Shown here: positions 7,867 to 17,007 of the stretch, in pieces
Layout of the letters: every line of letters begins with the position of its first letter
Numbering within the stretch: the stretch's first letter is position 1
From: an uncultured Rhodocyclaceae bacterium
GTDB lineage: Bacteria > Pseudomonadota > Gammaproteobacteria > Burkholderiales > Rhodocyclaceae
Direction of reading: 5' to 3'
Assembly (NCBI GenBank): GCA_907163225.1
Contig: OU015322.1
Span: forward strand, 2,457,001 to 2,521,000
Length of the DNA stretch: 64,000 nt
The notes under the pieces: generated by a model
Told to the model about the DNA's origin: nothing
What the model saw: the letters and a program-made list of their open reading frames with translations, nothing else
Databases searched by the model: none
Program-made: the position numbers and the translations under genes

Positions 7867-9834
7867 ATGCCCACGCTGGCGATCAAGGCCGATCTGGATG
7901 GTTTGCATACCTTCCCGCGGCTGCTTTTCCATCATGCCCGTACGCGGCCCAACGCACCCGCCATGCGCGAGAAGGATCTCGGCATCTGGCAAACCTGGAG
8001 CTGGTCCGACGTCTCTGAACGTGTTCGCGCCCTGGCCTGCGGCCTGGCTGCGCTTGGCTTTAAACGTGGCGACAACTTGGCGATCATTGGTGACAACCGG
8101 CCGCATTTGTACATGATGATGACGGCCGTCCAGTGTCTGGGTGGCGTGCCGGTGCCGCTCTACCAGGACGCGGTGGCCAACGAAATGCTCTTCGTGCTGC
8201 AGGATGCCGGCATCCGCTTTGCGCTGGTCGAAGATCAGGAGCAGGTCGACAAGATGCTGGAAATCAAGGATCAGATCGGCTCGCTCGAACACATCCTCTA
8301 CGACGACCCGCGCGGCATGCGCCATTACACCCAGACTTTCCTGCACGACGTGCATGAGCTGATGGAAATGGGCCGAATCCACGACCGCAACCATCCGGAT
8401 TTTCTCAACGCGGAAGTCGAGCAGGGCCATTACGACGACGTTTCGGTCATGCTCTACACCTCGGGTACGACCGGCAAGCCGAAGGGCGTCTGCCAAACGC
8501 ATGCGGCTTTCATTTCTGCGGCGCAGGGTGGTATCGCCGTCGACAAGATGACGGCCGATGGCGACATCCTGTCCTACCTGCCGATGGCCTGGGTCGGCGA
8601 TCACCTGTTCTCCTTCGCCCAGGCGCTGGTGGCCGGTTTCACCATCAACTGCCCGGAATCCGGTGAAACGGTGATGAGCGACCTGCGCGAAATTGGCCCG
8701 ACCTATTATTTTGCCCCGCCCCGTGTTTTCGAGAGCCTGCTGACCTCGGTGATGATCCGCATGGAAGACGCCGGCCCGCTGAAACAGAAAATGTTCCACC
8801 ACTTCATGGCGGTCGCCAAGCGCTGTGGCGCTTCCATTTTGGACGGAAAATCCGTGTCGACCGCAGATCGCTTCCAGTACTGGCTCGGCAACCTGACGAT
8901 CTACGGCCCGCTGCGCAACGTGCTCGGCATGAGCCGTATCCGCGTCGCCTACACAGCCGGCGCGGCAATCGGGCCGGAGTTGTTCAGTTTCTACCGCTCG
9001 ATCGGCATCAACCTCAAGCAGCTCTACGGCCAGACCGAAACATGCGCCTATGTTTGCCTGCAGCCGGATGGTCAGGTCAAGTCGGATACCGTCGGCGCAC
9101 CAGCGCCGGGCGTCGAGATCAAGATTGCCGACAACGGCGAAGTGCTGGTCAAAGGGCCGATGCTGCTCAAGGGCTACTACAAGCGGCCCGATGCAACGGC
9201 CGAGACGATCAACCCTGAAGGTTGGTTCATGACCGGCGACGCGGGTTTCCTCGACGAGGATGGCCACCTGAAGATCATCGACCGCGCCAAGGATGTCGGC
9301 AAGCTGGTCAATGGTGCGATGTACGCGCCGAACTACATCGAGAACAAGCTGAAGTTCTTCCAGCACATCAAGGAAGCCGTCTGCTTCGGGGCTGACCGCG
9401 ACATGGTCTGCGCCTTCATCAACATCGATATTGGCGCCGTCGGAAACTGGGCCGAACGCCGCGGCATCGCCTATTCCGGCTACACCGACCTGGTTGCCAA
9501 GCCGCAGGTCTGCGAGCTGATCCAGCAATGCGTCGAAGAGGTTAACGCCGCGCTGGCCAATGACGTGATGGTGGCCGACTCGCAGATCCACCGTTTCCTC
9601 GTCCTGCACAAGGAGCTCGATCCGGACGACGACGAGCTGACGCGTACACGCAAGGTGCGGCGCAATTTCGTGGCCGAAAAATACAAGGTGCTGGTCGACG
9701 CGCTGTACGAAGGCAAGGCCAACCAGTACATCGAAACCGAGGTCAAATTCGAGGATGGCCGGCGCGGCAAGGTTTCCGCCGACCTGAAGATCGTCGATGC
9801 CAAGACCTTCCCGATCGCCAGAAAAGCGGCCTAA
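7867..9834 (+). CDS. AMP-forming acyl-CoA synthetase
   Basis: Protein of 655 residues of the adenylate-forming superfamily, long-chain acyl-CoA synthetase type. The signature YTSGTTGKPKG is at 197-207, YGQTET at 387-392, and GWFMTGDAG near 452-460; the C-terminal subdomain has the D-R-A-K-D segment needed for the thioester step. It converts a carboxylic acid, ATP and CoA to the acyl-CoA. GGAGGAGA precedes the ATG. It leads an operon with five Liv-type ABC transporter genes and a second CoA ligase, so the imported substrate is probably a carboxylic acid (fatty, aromatic or branched) rather than only an amino acid; this is inference from context. Confidence 0.88.
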   Translation: MPTLAIKADLDGLHTFPRLLFHHARTRPNAPAMREKDLGIWQTWSWSDVSERVRALACGLAALGFKRGDNLAIIGDNRPHLYMMMTAVQCLGGVPVPLYQDAVANEMLFVLQDAGIRFALVEDQEQVDKMLEIKDQIGSLEHILYDDPRGMRHYTQTFLHDVHELMEMGRIHDRNHPDFLNAEVEQGHYDDVSVMLYTSGTTGKPKGVCQTHAAFISAAQGGIAVDKMTADGDILSYLPMAWVGDHLFSFAQALVAGFTINCPESGETVMSDLREIGPTYYFAPPRVFESLLTSVMIRMEDAGPLKQKMFHHFMAVAKRCGASILDGKSVSTADRFQYWLGNLTIYGPLRNVLGMSRIRVAYTAGAAIGPELFSFYRSIGINLKQLYGQTETCAYVCLQPDGQVKSDTVGAPAPGVEIKIADNGEVLVKGPMLLKGYYKRPDATAETINPEGWFMTGDAGFLDEDGHLKIIDRAKDVGKLVNGAMYAPNYIENKLKFFQHIKEAVCFGADRDMVCAFINIDIGAVGNWAERRGIAYSGYTDLVAKPQVCELIQQCVEEVNAALANDVMVADSQIHRFLVLHKELDPDDDELTRTRKVRRNFVAEKYKVLVDALYEGKANQYIETEVKFEDGRRGKVSADLKIVDAKTFPIARKAA

Positions 9835-9846
9835 GGGAGATAGAAC

Positions 9847-10629
9847 ATGAGCAAAAAAATCGGCGACGTCATCCTTGATTTACAAAGCATTTCGCTGCGC
9901 TTTGGCGGCGTCAAGGCCCTGACCGACATTTCCTTCGACGTCCGCGAGCATGAAGTGCGGGCGATCATCGGCCCCAACGGTGCCGGCAAGAGCTCGATGC
10001 TCAACGTCATCAACGGCGTCTACCACCCGCAGGACGGCAAGATCCTGTTCCGCGGCCAGGAACGCAAGAAGATGGAGCCGCACATGGCGGCCGTGCAGGG
10101 CATCTCGCGCACCTTCCAGAACATTGCCTTGTTCAAGGGCATGAGCGTGCTCGATAACATCATGACCGGCCGCACGCTGAAAATGAAGAGCAACCTGCTG
10201 ATGCAGGCGCTGTGGATCGGCCCGGCCCGCAACGAAGAGCTGGCGCATCGGCGCAAGGTCGAAGAGGTCATCGACTTCCTGGAAATCCAGCACATCCGCA
10301 AGACGCCGGTCGGCCGGCTGCCCTATGGCCTGCAGAAGCGCGTCGACCTCGGTCGGGCGCTGGCCATGGAGCCGCAGATCCTGCTGCTCGACGAGCCGAT
10401 GGCCGGCATGAACGTCGAGGAAAAACAGGATATGTGCCGTTTCATCCTCGACGTGAATGACCAGTTCGGCACCACCATCGTGCTCATCGAGCACGACATG
10501 GGCGTTGTCATGGATATTTCGGATCGCGTCGTGGTGCTCGACTACGGCAAAAAAATCGGCGACGGCGTGCCGGACGAGGTGCGTGCCAATCCGGACGTCA
10601 TCAAGGCCTATCTGGGCGCCGGACACTAA
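9847..10629 (+). CDS. Branched-chain-type ABC transporter ATPase (LivG-like)
   Basis: Protein of 260 residues. Walker A GPNGAGKSS lies near 41-49, a Q-loop region with FQNIALF, a degenerate signature YGLQKRVDLGRAL, Walker B ILLLDEPMAGM and the switch histidine in LIEHDMG. This is the typical LivG pattern. It starts 12 bases after the acyl-CoA synthetase stop, with GGGAGATAG as ribosome-binding site, and works with the LivF-like ATPase at 14101 to power the permease pair. Confidence 0.9.
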   Translation: MSKKIGDVILDLQSISLRFGGVKALTDISFDVREHEVRAIIGPNGAGKSSMLNVINGVYHPQDGKILFRGQERKKMEPHMAAVQGISRTFQNIALFKGMSVLDNIMTGRTLKMKSNLLMQALWIGPARNEELAHRRKVEEVIDFLEIQHIRKTPVGRLPYGLQKRVDLGRALAMEPQILLLDEPMAGMNVEEKQDMCRFILDVNDQFGTTIVLIEHDMGVVMDISDRVVVLDYGKKIGDGVPDEVRANPDVIKAYLGAGH

Positions 10630-10641
10630 GCGGAGAGCGAC

Positions 10642-11571
10642 ATGGGATTTTTCATCGAAACGCTGATTGGCGGCCTGATGGCCGGCATGCTCTATTCGCT
10701 GGTGGCGCTAGGCTTCGTGCTGATCTTCAAGGCTTCCGGCGTCTTCAACTTCGCGCAGGGGGCAATGGTGCTGTTTGCCGCGCTGGCCATGGCGCGCTTC
10801 TCTGGCTGGGCCAATGCGGCCCTGGGGGGCGATAGCCTGTTCCTTGCCAACGTGATTGCCTTCATGGGGGCAGGGATCGTGATGTGGATCGTTGCCTGGG
10901 TCATCGAGCGGCTGGTGCTGCGCAATCTGGTCAATCAGGAAGGCGCGACGCTGTTGATGGCGACGCTGGGCATCACCTACGTGCTGGAAGGCATCGGCCA
11001 GACGCTGTTTGGCAGCGAGATCTACAGCATCGATGTCGGCATGCCTAAAGACCCGGTGATCATGTTCGAGAGCCTGTTCGAGGGTGGGATCCTGATCAAC
11101 AAGGAAGATTTCATCGCCGCGTTGATCGCCGCCATCCTGGTGGCCGTGCTCACCCTGTTCTTCCAGAAGACGCCGATTGGCCGGGCGCTGCGCGCCGTGG
11201 CCGACGACCACCAGGCGGCGCTGTCGATCGGCATTCCGCTCAACCGCATCTGGGTCATCGTCTGGTGCGTGGCTGGCGTGGTCGCGCTGGTCGCCGGCAT
11301 CATCTGGGGCTCCAAGCTGGGTGTTCAGTTCTCGCTGGCCACCGTGGCCATGCGCGCCCTGCCGGTGGTCATTCTCGGTGGCTTGACCTCGGTGCCTGGT
11401 GCCATTGTTGGCGGCTTGATCATTGGCGTCGGCGAAAAACTGTCTGAAGTCTATCTTGGCCCGATGGTCGGTGGCGGCATCGAAATCTGGTTCGCCTACA
11501 TGCTCGCCCTGGTCTTCCTCCTGTTCAGGCCGCAGGGCCTGTTCGGCGAGAAGATCATTGACCGCGTCTAA
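10642..11571 (+). CDS. Branched-chain-type ABC permease (LivH-like)
   Basis: Protein of 309 residues with about eight hydrophobic segments and the LivH-type N-terminus (GLMAGMLYSLVALGFVLIFK, then FNFAQGAM). A region with IGRALRAVADD is the coupling segment that contacts the ATPase. The C-terminus LFRPQGLFGEK is standard for the family. It lies between the LivG- and LivM-like genes with short gaps, forming the inner-membrane channel with LivM. Confidence 0.9.
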   Translation: MGFFIETLIGGLMAGMLYSLVALGFVLIFKASGVFNFAQGAMVLFAALAMARFSGWANAALGGDSLFLANVIAFMGAGIVMWIVAWVIERLVLRNLVNQEGATLLMATLGITYVLEGIGQTLFGSEIYSIDVGMPKDPVIMFESLFEGGILINKEDFIAALIAAILVAVLTLFFQKTPIGRALRAVADDHQAALSIGIPLNRIWVIVWCVAGVVALVAGIIWGSKLGVQFSLATVAMRALPVVILGGLTSVPGAIVGGLIIGVGEKLSEVYLGPMVGGGIEIWFAYMLALVFLLFRPQGLFGEKIIDRV

Positions 11572-11585
11572 CTGGAGATAACAAC

Positions 11586-12662
11586 GTGATTTACCGCGAA
11601 AATGGCCAGTTCAAGACAACGTATCAGGCCGATCAACAAATCTTCACCATCGCGCAGGACAAGATTTTTGTCCTCGCCGTGATCGCCTTCGCCTTCATCG
11701 GCATTCCCTTCCTGGTCGATGAATACCTCTTCCGGGCCATCCTGATTCCCTTCCTGATCTTGGCGCTTGCCGCGCTGGGGGTCAATCTGCTGGTCGGCTA
11801 CTGTGGCCAGATCACGCTCGGGGCCGGGGCTTTCATGGCTATTGGCGCCTATGCGGCGTACAACTTTTTCATCCGCATCGACGGCATGCCGCTAATTGCT
11901 GCCATCTTGCTCGGTGGCTTGTCATCGGCCGGCATGGGCATCCTGTTCGGTGTTCCCAGCCTGCGGGTGCGCGGTCTCTACCTGGCGGTGGCGACGCTGG
12001 CGGCACAGTTCTTCTGTGACTGGGCATTTCTGCGCATCAAGTGGTTTACAAACGACTCGTCGTCCGGGTCGGTGTCGGTTTCCAACCTCAATGTGTTCGG
12101 TTGGTCGATAGAAACGCCGATTCAAAAATACCTGTTCTGCCTGTGTTTCCTGGTTGCCTTCGCGCTGGTCGCCAAGAACTTGACGCGCGCCATCATCGGC
12201 CGGCAGTGGATGGCCATCCGCGACATGGACGTGGCGGCGGAAGTGATCGGCATCCGCCCGATGTACGCCAAGTTGTCGGCCTTTGCCGTGAGTTCCTTCT
12301 TCGTCGGCGTGGCCGGTGCGTTATGGGGCTTTGTGCATCTGGGCTCCTGGGAACCGGCGGCTTTTTCGGTCGACCGCTCTTTTCAGCTACTTTTCATGGT
12401 CATCATCGGCGGCCTCGGCTCCATCCTCGGCAGCTTTTTCGGGGCGGCCTTCATCGTTGTTCTGCCAATTTTCCTCAACCAGTTTCTGCCCGCGCTGGGC
12501 AGCCTTTTCGGAATTGCCATCTCGACGGCGGCTGTATCGCACGCCGAGTTGATCATCTTTGGTTCCCTGATCGTCTTCTTCCTGATCGTCGAACCGCACG
12601 GCCTGGCCCGACTCTGGTCGATCGCCAAGGAAAAACTGCGTCTGTGGCCCTTCCCGCACTGA
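11586..12662 (+). CDS. Branched-chain-type ABC permease (LivM-like)
   Basis: Protein of 358 residues starting at GTG with GGAGATAA upstream. It has an N-terminal cytoplasmic segment of about 30 residues, then multiple membrane helices; NLLVGYCGQITLGAGAFMA and the coupling loop IGRQWMAIRDMDVAAEVIGI are LivM hallmarks. A short stretch coding AFSVDRS contains a degenerate copy of the dispersed repeat core. It pairs with LivH. Confidence 0.9.
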   Translation: MIYRENGQFKTTYQADQQIFTIAQDKIFVLAVIAFAFIGIPFLVDEYLFRAILIPFLILALAALGVNLLVGYCGQITLGAGAFMAIGAYAAYNFFIRIDGMPLIAAILLGGLSSAGMGILFGVPSLRVRGLYLAVATLAAQFFCDWAFLRIKWFTNDSSSGSVSVSNLNVFGWSIETPIQKYLFCLCFLVAFALVAKNLTRAIIGRQWMAIRDMDVAAEVIGIRPMYAKLSAFAVSSFFVGVAGALWGFVHLGSWEPAAFSVDRSFQLLFMVIIGGLGSILGSFFGAAFIVVLPIFLNQFLPALGSLFGIAISTAAVSHAELIIFGSLIVFFLIVEPHGLARLWSIAKEKLRLWPFPH

Positions 12663-12717
12663 CGCGGAATCAGCAGCAAATCACGATTCATAACCTGAAA
12701 ATCAGGAGGAGACATTC

Positions 12718-14049
12718 ATGAAATTTCGCTCACTTGCCCTTGCCGCTTCAATCGCCGCCATCGGACTGACGTCAACGATTGCCACCACCTCGGCCTACGC
12801 CCAGGCGAAGGAGCAGTTCTTCCCGGTCATCGTGTACCGTACCGGCGCCTATGCCGCCAACGGCGGCCCGTGGGCCAACGGCTACGTTGATTTTCTGAAA
12901 CTGGTCAATGCCAAAGGCGGCATCAACGGCGTCAAGCTTTCCTTTGAGGAATGCGAAACCGGCTACGCCACCGACCGCGGCGTCGAGTGCTACGAGCGCC
13001 TGAAGGGCAAGGGGGCGACGGTCTTCCAGCCGCTGTCCACCGGAATTACCTTCGCACTGACCGAAAAGGCACCGGTCGACAAGATTCCGCTGATCACTGC
13101 CGGCTATGGCCGCAGCGAGTCACAGAACGGCGCCGTCTTCAGCTGGAACTTCCCGCTGCTCGGTACCTACTGGGTTGGCGCCGACGTTGCCATCCAGCAC
13201 ATCGGCAAGCTGGCCGGCGGCCTCGACAAGCTGAAGGGCAAGAAGATCGCGCTGGTCTATCACGACAGCCCGTATGGCAAAGAGCCGATCCCGGCCCTGC
13301 AGGAACGCGCCAAGATGCACGGTTTCGAGTTGCAGTTGCTTCCGGTGGCCCATCCGGGCGTCGAGCAGAAAGCGACCTGGCTGCAGATCCGTCAGAGCAA
13401 GCCGGACAACGTGCTGCTCTGGGGTTGGGGCGTGATGAATTCGACCGCGCTGAAGGAAGCCCAGGCGACCGGCTACCCGCGTGAAAAGATGATTGGCATC
13501 TGGTGGGCCGGTGCCGAACCGGACGTCAAGGACGTGGGTGCCGGTGCCAAGGGCTACAGTGCCCTGACGCTGCAGCACGGTGCCGAGCCGGGCAGCAAGG
13601 TGGCCAAGGATGTGCTCGAACTGGTGCATGCCAAGGGCCAGGGTACGGGGCCGAAGGAAGAAGTCGGCTCGGTGCTCTACATGCGGGGCCTGATCTCGGC
13701 CATGCTGGGTGTCGAAGGCGTGCGAAAGGCCCAGGAGCGCTACGGCAAGGGCAAGGTGATGACCGGTGAACAGACGCGTTGGGGCCTGGAGAACCTGAAT
13801 CTAGACCAGAAGGCGCTGGATGGCATGGGCTTCGCCAACGTGATGCGCCCGGTGCAGACCTCCTGTCTCGACCACATGGGTTCGTCATGGGTGCGCGTGC
13901 ACACCTGGGACGGCGCCAAGTGGAACTTTACGTCGGACTGGTATCAGTCGGATGAAAAGGTACTGCGCCCGATGGTCATGCTCGCTTCCGGCAAATACGC
14001 CGAAGAGAAGAAGATCGCCCCGCGTACCCCCGAGCAGTGCAAGCAGTAA
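12718..14049 (+). CDS. Periplasmic substrate-binding protein of the Liv-type transporter
   Basis: Protein of 443 residues with a cleavable signal peptide (basic MKFRS, hydrophobic core, likely cleavage after SAYAQA near residue 31). The fold is the leucine/amide-binding periplasmic type I (Peripla_BP_6). At over 400 residues it is longer than the roughly 370 of classical LivK and resembles binding proteins linked to CoA ligases in aromatic degraders. AGGAGGA gives a strong ribosome-binding site, suiting the high output needed for a binding protein. Substrate is not predictable from sequence. Confidence 0.88.
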   Translation: MKFRSLALAASIAAIGLTSTIATTSAYAQAKEQFFPVIVYRTGAYAANGGPWANGYVDFLKLVNAKGGINGVKLSFEECETGYATDRGVECYERLKGKGATVFQPLSTGITFALTEKAPVDKIPLITAGYGRSESQNGAVFSWNFPLLGTYWVGADVAIQHIGKLAGGLDKLKGKKIALVYHDSPYGKEPIPALQERAKMHGFELQLLPVAHPGVEQKATWLQIRQSKPDNVLLWGWGVMNSTALKEAQATGYPREKMIGIWWAGAEPDVKDVGAGAKGYSALTLQHGAEPGSKVAKDVLELVHAKGQGTGPKEEVGSVLYMRGLISAMLGVEGVRKAQERYGKGKVMTGEQTRWGLENLNLDQKALDGMGFANVMRPVQTSCLDHMGSSWVRVHTWDGAKWNFTSDWYQSDEKVLRPMVMLASGKYAEEKKIAPRTPEQCKQ

Positions 14050-14100
14050 GCTGAACCGCGTCCGTGCTTCGGCGCGGACGCATTCAACCGAGAGTCGAAC

Positions 14101-14916
14101 ATGACCGCGCCCAATACCGCATTCCTCCGTGTAAACAACATCGAGGTCATCTACAACCACGTCATCCTGGTGCTCAAGGGCGTCTCGTTCTCTGTGCCCG
14201 AAGGCAGCGTCGTTGCGCTGCTCGGCGGCAACGGGGCCGGCAAGACGACCACGTTGCGGGCTGTCAGCAATCTGCTGCACGGCGAACGCGGCGAAGTGAC
14301 CAAGGGCTCCGTCGAACTGAAGGGCGAACGCGTCGAGGCGCTGACGCCAGCCGACCTCGTCCGCCGGGGCGTCGTCCAGGTCATGGAAGGGCGCCATTGC
14401 TTCGGTCACCTGACCATCGAGGAAAACCTGCTGACCGGCTCCTACACGCGGACCGACGGCAAGGCGGCGGTGCAGGAGAGCCTGGAGAAGGTCTATAACT
14501 TCTTCCCCCGCCTGAAAACGCGCCGTACCAGCCAGGCCGCCTATACCTCCGGCGGCGAACAGCAGATGTGTGCCATCGGCCGGGCGCTGATGGCCAACCC
14601 GAAAATGGTTCTGCTCGACGAACCGTCGATGGGCCTGGCGCCGCAGATCGTCGAAGAAGTGTTCACCATCGTCAAGGAACTGAACGAGAAGGAAAAAGTG
14701 ACCTTCGTGCTGGCCGAACAGAACACCAGCATCGCCCTGCGCTACGCCGACTTCGGCTACATCCTGGAGAACGGCCGGGTGGTGATGGAAGGTTCGGCAG
14801 CGGATTTGCGCGACAACGAGGACGTGAAGGAGTTTTACCTCGGGCTGAGTTCAGCCGGCAGAAAGTCTTTCAAAGAGGTTAAGCACTATCGCAGAAGAAA
14901 GCGCTGGCTGTCGTAA
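14101..14916 (+). CDS. Branched-chain-type ABC transporter ATPase (LivF-like)
   Basis: Protein of 271 residues; Walker A GGNGAGKTT, signature SGGEQQMCAIGRAL, Walker B MVLLDEPSMGLAP. It is about 30 residues longer than usual LivF, ending in a basic tail (KHYRRRKRWLS) of no known role. It completes the ABC set of this operon together with the LivG-like ATPase. Confidence 0.9.
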   Translation: MTAPNTAFLRVNNIEVIYNHVILVLKGVSFSVPEGSVVALLGGNGAGKTTTLRAVSNLLHGERGEVTKGSVELKGERVEALTPADLVRRGVVQVMEGRHCFGHLTIEENLLTGSYTRTDGKAAVQESLEKVYNFFPRLKTRRTSQAAYTSGGEQQMCAIGRALMANPKMVLLDEPSMGLAPQIVEEVFTIVKELNEKEKVTFVLAEQNTSIALRYADFGYILENGRVVMEGSAADLRDNEDVKEFYLGLSSAGRKSFKEVKHYRRRKRWLS

Positions 14917-15036
14917 TGGCAGTGCGCCGCTCATGGCGGCGTTGTCGGCCGGCTTGTTGGCAGTAGCCAACGGCGCCGGCCTCCGCCTTGCCCTGAGCGG
15001 CTACTTTGCCATTCCGGGACGGGCTGGGGAACGTTG

Positions 15037-15066
15037 CCACGGTCAACCGGAAAAAACGGAGAAAAA
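15037..15066 (-). repeat. Dispersed 30-bp repeat, copy 4
   Basis: CCACGGTCAACCGGAAAAA begins at 15037. The copy ends 4 bases before the ATG of the phenylacetate-CoA-ligase-like gene, so its T-rich arm overlaps the likely ribosome-binding site CGGAG at 15057-15061. Confidence 0.85.
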
Positions 15067-15070
15067 TTGA

Positions 15071-16300
15071 ATGAGCTATTACGACCCGCTCGAGACCCGC
15101 GATCCGGATGAGCGCGAGGCGGATTTGATGGACAAGCTGGCGCGCCAGGTGGCGCATGCCAAGGAAACGACGCACTATTATTTCCAGGCGCTGGCCGGGA
15201 TCAATCCGTTCGAATGTGCGTCGCGTGAAGCGCTGGCCAAGTTGCCGCTGACGCGCAAGCGCGACCTGATCGAGTTGCAGAAAAACAATCCCCCCTTCGG
15301 CGGCTTGAACGCGCTGCCCCGGCACAAGGCGAAGCGGGTGTTCGCCTCGCCCGGGCCGATTTACGAAATGCAGGGGAGGGAGATCGATCACTGGCGCATG
15401 GCGCGCGTGCTGTACGCCGCCGGGTTTCGCGATGGCGACCTGGTGCACAACTGCTTTTCCTACCATTTCACGCCGGGTGCTTTCTTGATGGAAGGCGGCG
15501 CCCGCAAGCTCGGCTGCGCGGTTTTTCCCGGCGGTACGGGGCAGACTGAGCAGCAGGTGCAGGCCATGGTCGATCTCAAGCCCGAGGGCTATGTCGGCAC
15601 CCCATCCTTTTTGCGCATCATTGTCGAGAAGGCTGAGGAGATGGGCGCTGACATCGGTTCGCTGCGCAAGGCCTGCGTTTCCGGAGAAGCCTTGCCCGGC
15701 GTGACGCGGCAGTGGCTAAACGCGCGCGGCATCTCGGTGCGCCAGTGCTACGCGACAGCCGACATCGGCGCCATCGCCTACGAAACCGAGGCTGAAGAAG
15801 GCATGGTCGTCGAGGAAGAAGTCCTCGTCGAAATCGTCCGTCCCGGTACCGGCGACCCGGTCGAGCCGGGCGAGGTTGGCGAAGTCGTGGTGACGACCTT
15901 CAACCCTGATTACCCGCTGATCCGTTTCGCCACCGGGGACTTGTCCGCCATCATGCCCGGCCGCTCGCCCTGCGGTCGGAGCAATATCCGGCTCAAAGGC
16001 TGGATGGGCCGCGCCGATCAGACGACCAAGATCAAAGGCATGTTCGTCCATCCCGAGCAGGTGGCACAGATTGCCGCCCGACATCCGGAAATTCACCGCA
16101 TGCGGCTGGTCGTCGACAACCCAGGGGGGCAGGATCGGATGGTCCTTCATTGCGAAATTGAAGCTGGCAACGAGGCGATCGATTCGGCGCTGGTCGCCAG
16201 CTTGCGTGAGGTAACCAAATTACGTGGCGATGTGGCGTTTGCCACACCCGGGGGCTTGCCCAACGACGGGAAGGTGATCGAAGATAGCCGGGTCTATTAA
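15071..16300 (+). CDS. Phenylacetate-CoA-ligase-like adenylate-forming enzyme
   Basis: Protein of 409 residues of the PaaK-type subfamily, shorter than the 430-440 of true phenylacetate-CoA ligases. Recognisable parts are the start YYDPLETRDPDERE, the motif KLPLTRKRDLI, a modified phosphate loop region (FASPGPIYEM), QCYATADIGAIAYE in place of the usual adenine-binding motif, and the C-terminal GRADQTTKIKGMFVHPEQ. The expected activity is ATP-dependent CoA ligation of an aromatic or other small acid. It follows the ABC genes in the same direction after a gap of 154 bases, so it may have its own expression control. Substrate is uncertain. Confidence 0.82.
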   Translation: MSYYDPLETRDPDEREADLMDKLARQVAHAKETTHYYFQALAGINPFECASREALAKLPLTRKRDLIELQKNNPPFGGLNALPRHKAKRVFASPGPIYEMQGREIDHWRMARVLYAAGFRDGDLVHNCFSYHFTPGAFLMEGGARKLGCAVFPGGTGQTEQQVQAMVDLKPEGYVGTPSFLRIIVEKAEEMGADIGSLRKACVSGEALPGVTRQWLNARGISVRQCYATADIGAIAYETEAEEGMVVEEEVLVEIVRPGTGDPVEPGEVGEVVVTTFNPDYPLIRFATGDLSAIMPGRSPCGRSNIRLKGWMGRADQTTKIKGMFVHPEQVAQIAARHPEIHRMRLVVDNPGGQDRMVLHCEIEAGNEAIDSALVASLREVTKLRGDVAFATPGGLPNDGKVIEDSRVY

Positions 16301-16313
16301 GCCGGATATTTTC

Positions 16314-16817
16314 ATGCGAATTCTCGCCTATGCCGTGGCCGCCCTGGCCATGTCAGCCCAGGCCAATGAGCCGGTTTTGCTGCGGCCGTCGGCCCAACTC
16401 CTGTTCAAGCATCCGGCCATGCTGCAGCCCGGCCAGTGCGTCCGCTACGAGGAGGGCGGCGCCGGCTGGGTGATGACCGAGCCAGTCTTTTATTTGAAAG
16501 GCGAAGTGCTCGGCACCGAGGTGGTTGTCCGCCATCTCGGTCAATGTCCGACGGTGCCCGGCAAGAATATCGAGCAATACAGCCGGGCCGAGTTCAACCG
16601 TCATGCGCTGGCTTATCCGTGCGTCTCGCCGGGCGTACCCGAGCGTGACGAGCAGATTGGTATTGTTCGCCTCCGCGTGACCGACTGGGAAACGCCGCAC
16701 GCCAAAAAGGCCGAAAATGCGGGTCGCCTGTACCGCGGCAGCTTTATTGACCGGGCTTTGGAAAAAGGTATGGAAATCGAACTCGAAGCAGATCTGCTCG
16801 GTGTTTGCCAGCTTTGA
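16314..16817 (+). CDS. Exported protein of unknown function
   Basis: Protein of 167 residues. A signal peptide is clear (MRILAYAVAALAMSAQA, cleavage near residue 17). The mature part has three cysteines and no motif I recognise. It begins 13 bases after the CoA ligase, so it may be the last gene of that operon. Not recognised; exported and soluble is all that can be said. Confidence 0.7.
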   Translation: MRILAYAVAALAMSAQANEPVLLRPSAQLLFKHPAMLQPGQCVRYEEGGAGWVMTEPVFYLKGEVLGTEVVVRHLGQCPTVPGKNIEQYSRAEFNRHALAYPCVSPGVPERDEQIGIVRLRVTDWETPHAKKAENAGRLYRGSFIDRALEKGMEIELEADLLGVCQL

Positions 16818-16908
16818 CCTGCTCGTCGTTGTGAGCCCTGCGCTCCCGCTTCAGTACCTACGTTGCCGTCAATCAGGCGCTATTGGCTCGCTGCGCTTAG
16901 GCAATTCA

Positions 16909-16938
16909 TTTTTTGCCCATTTTTCCGGTTGACCGCGG
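16909..16938 (+). repeat. Dispersed 30-bp repeat, copy 5
   Basis: TTTTTTGCCCA followed by TTTTTCCGGTTGACCGCGG, 91 bases after the stop of the exported protein gene and 69 bases before the AEC transporter start, in the direction of both genes. The rest of the 190-base gap shows nothing else clear apart from TAAAAT 11 bases before the next start. Confidence 0.85.
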
Positions 16939-17007
16939 GATAAGCCTTCACTCACTGGTGATGGAAGTACCAAGCCTGTTCGGCGCAGCAGCATTTAAAA
17001 TGCGCCA

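Noticed and set aside
12359-12380. CTTTTTCGGTCGACCGCTC in the LivM-like gene as a further repeat copy.
   Set aside because: One base is missing in the core and the GGCC arm is not kept; listed only as a degenerate relative.
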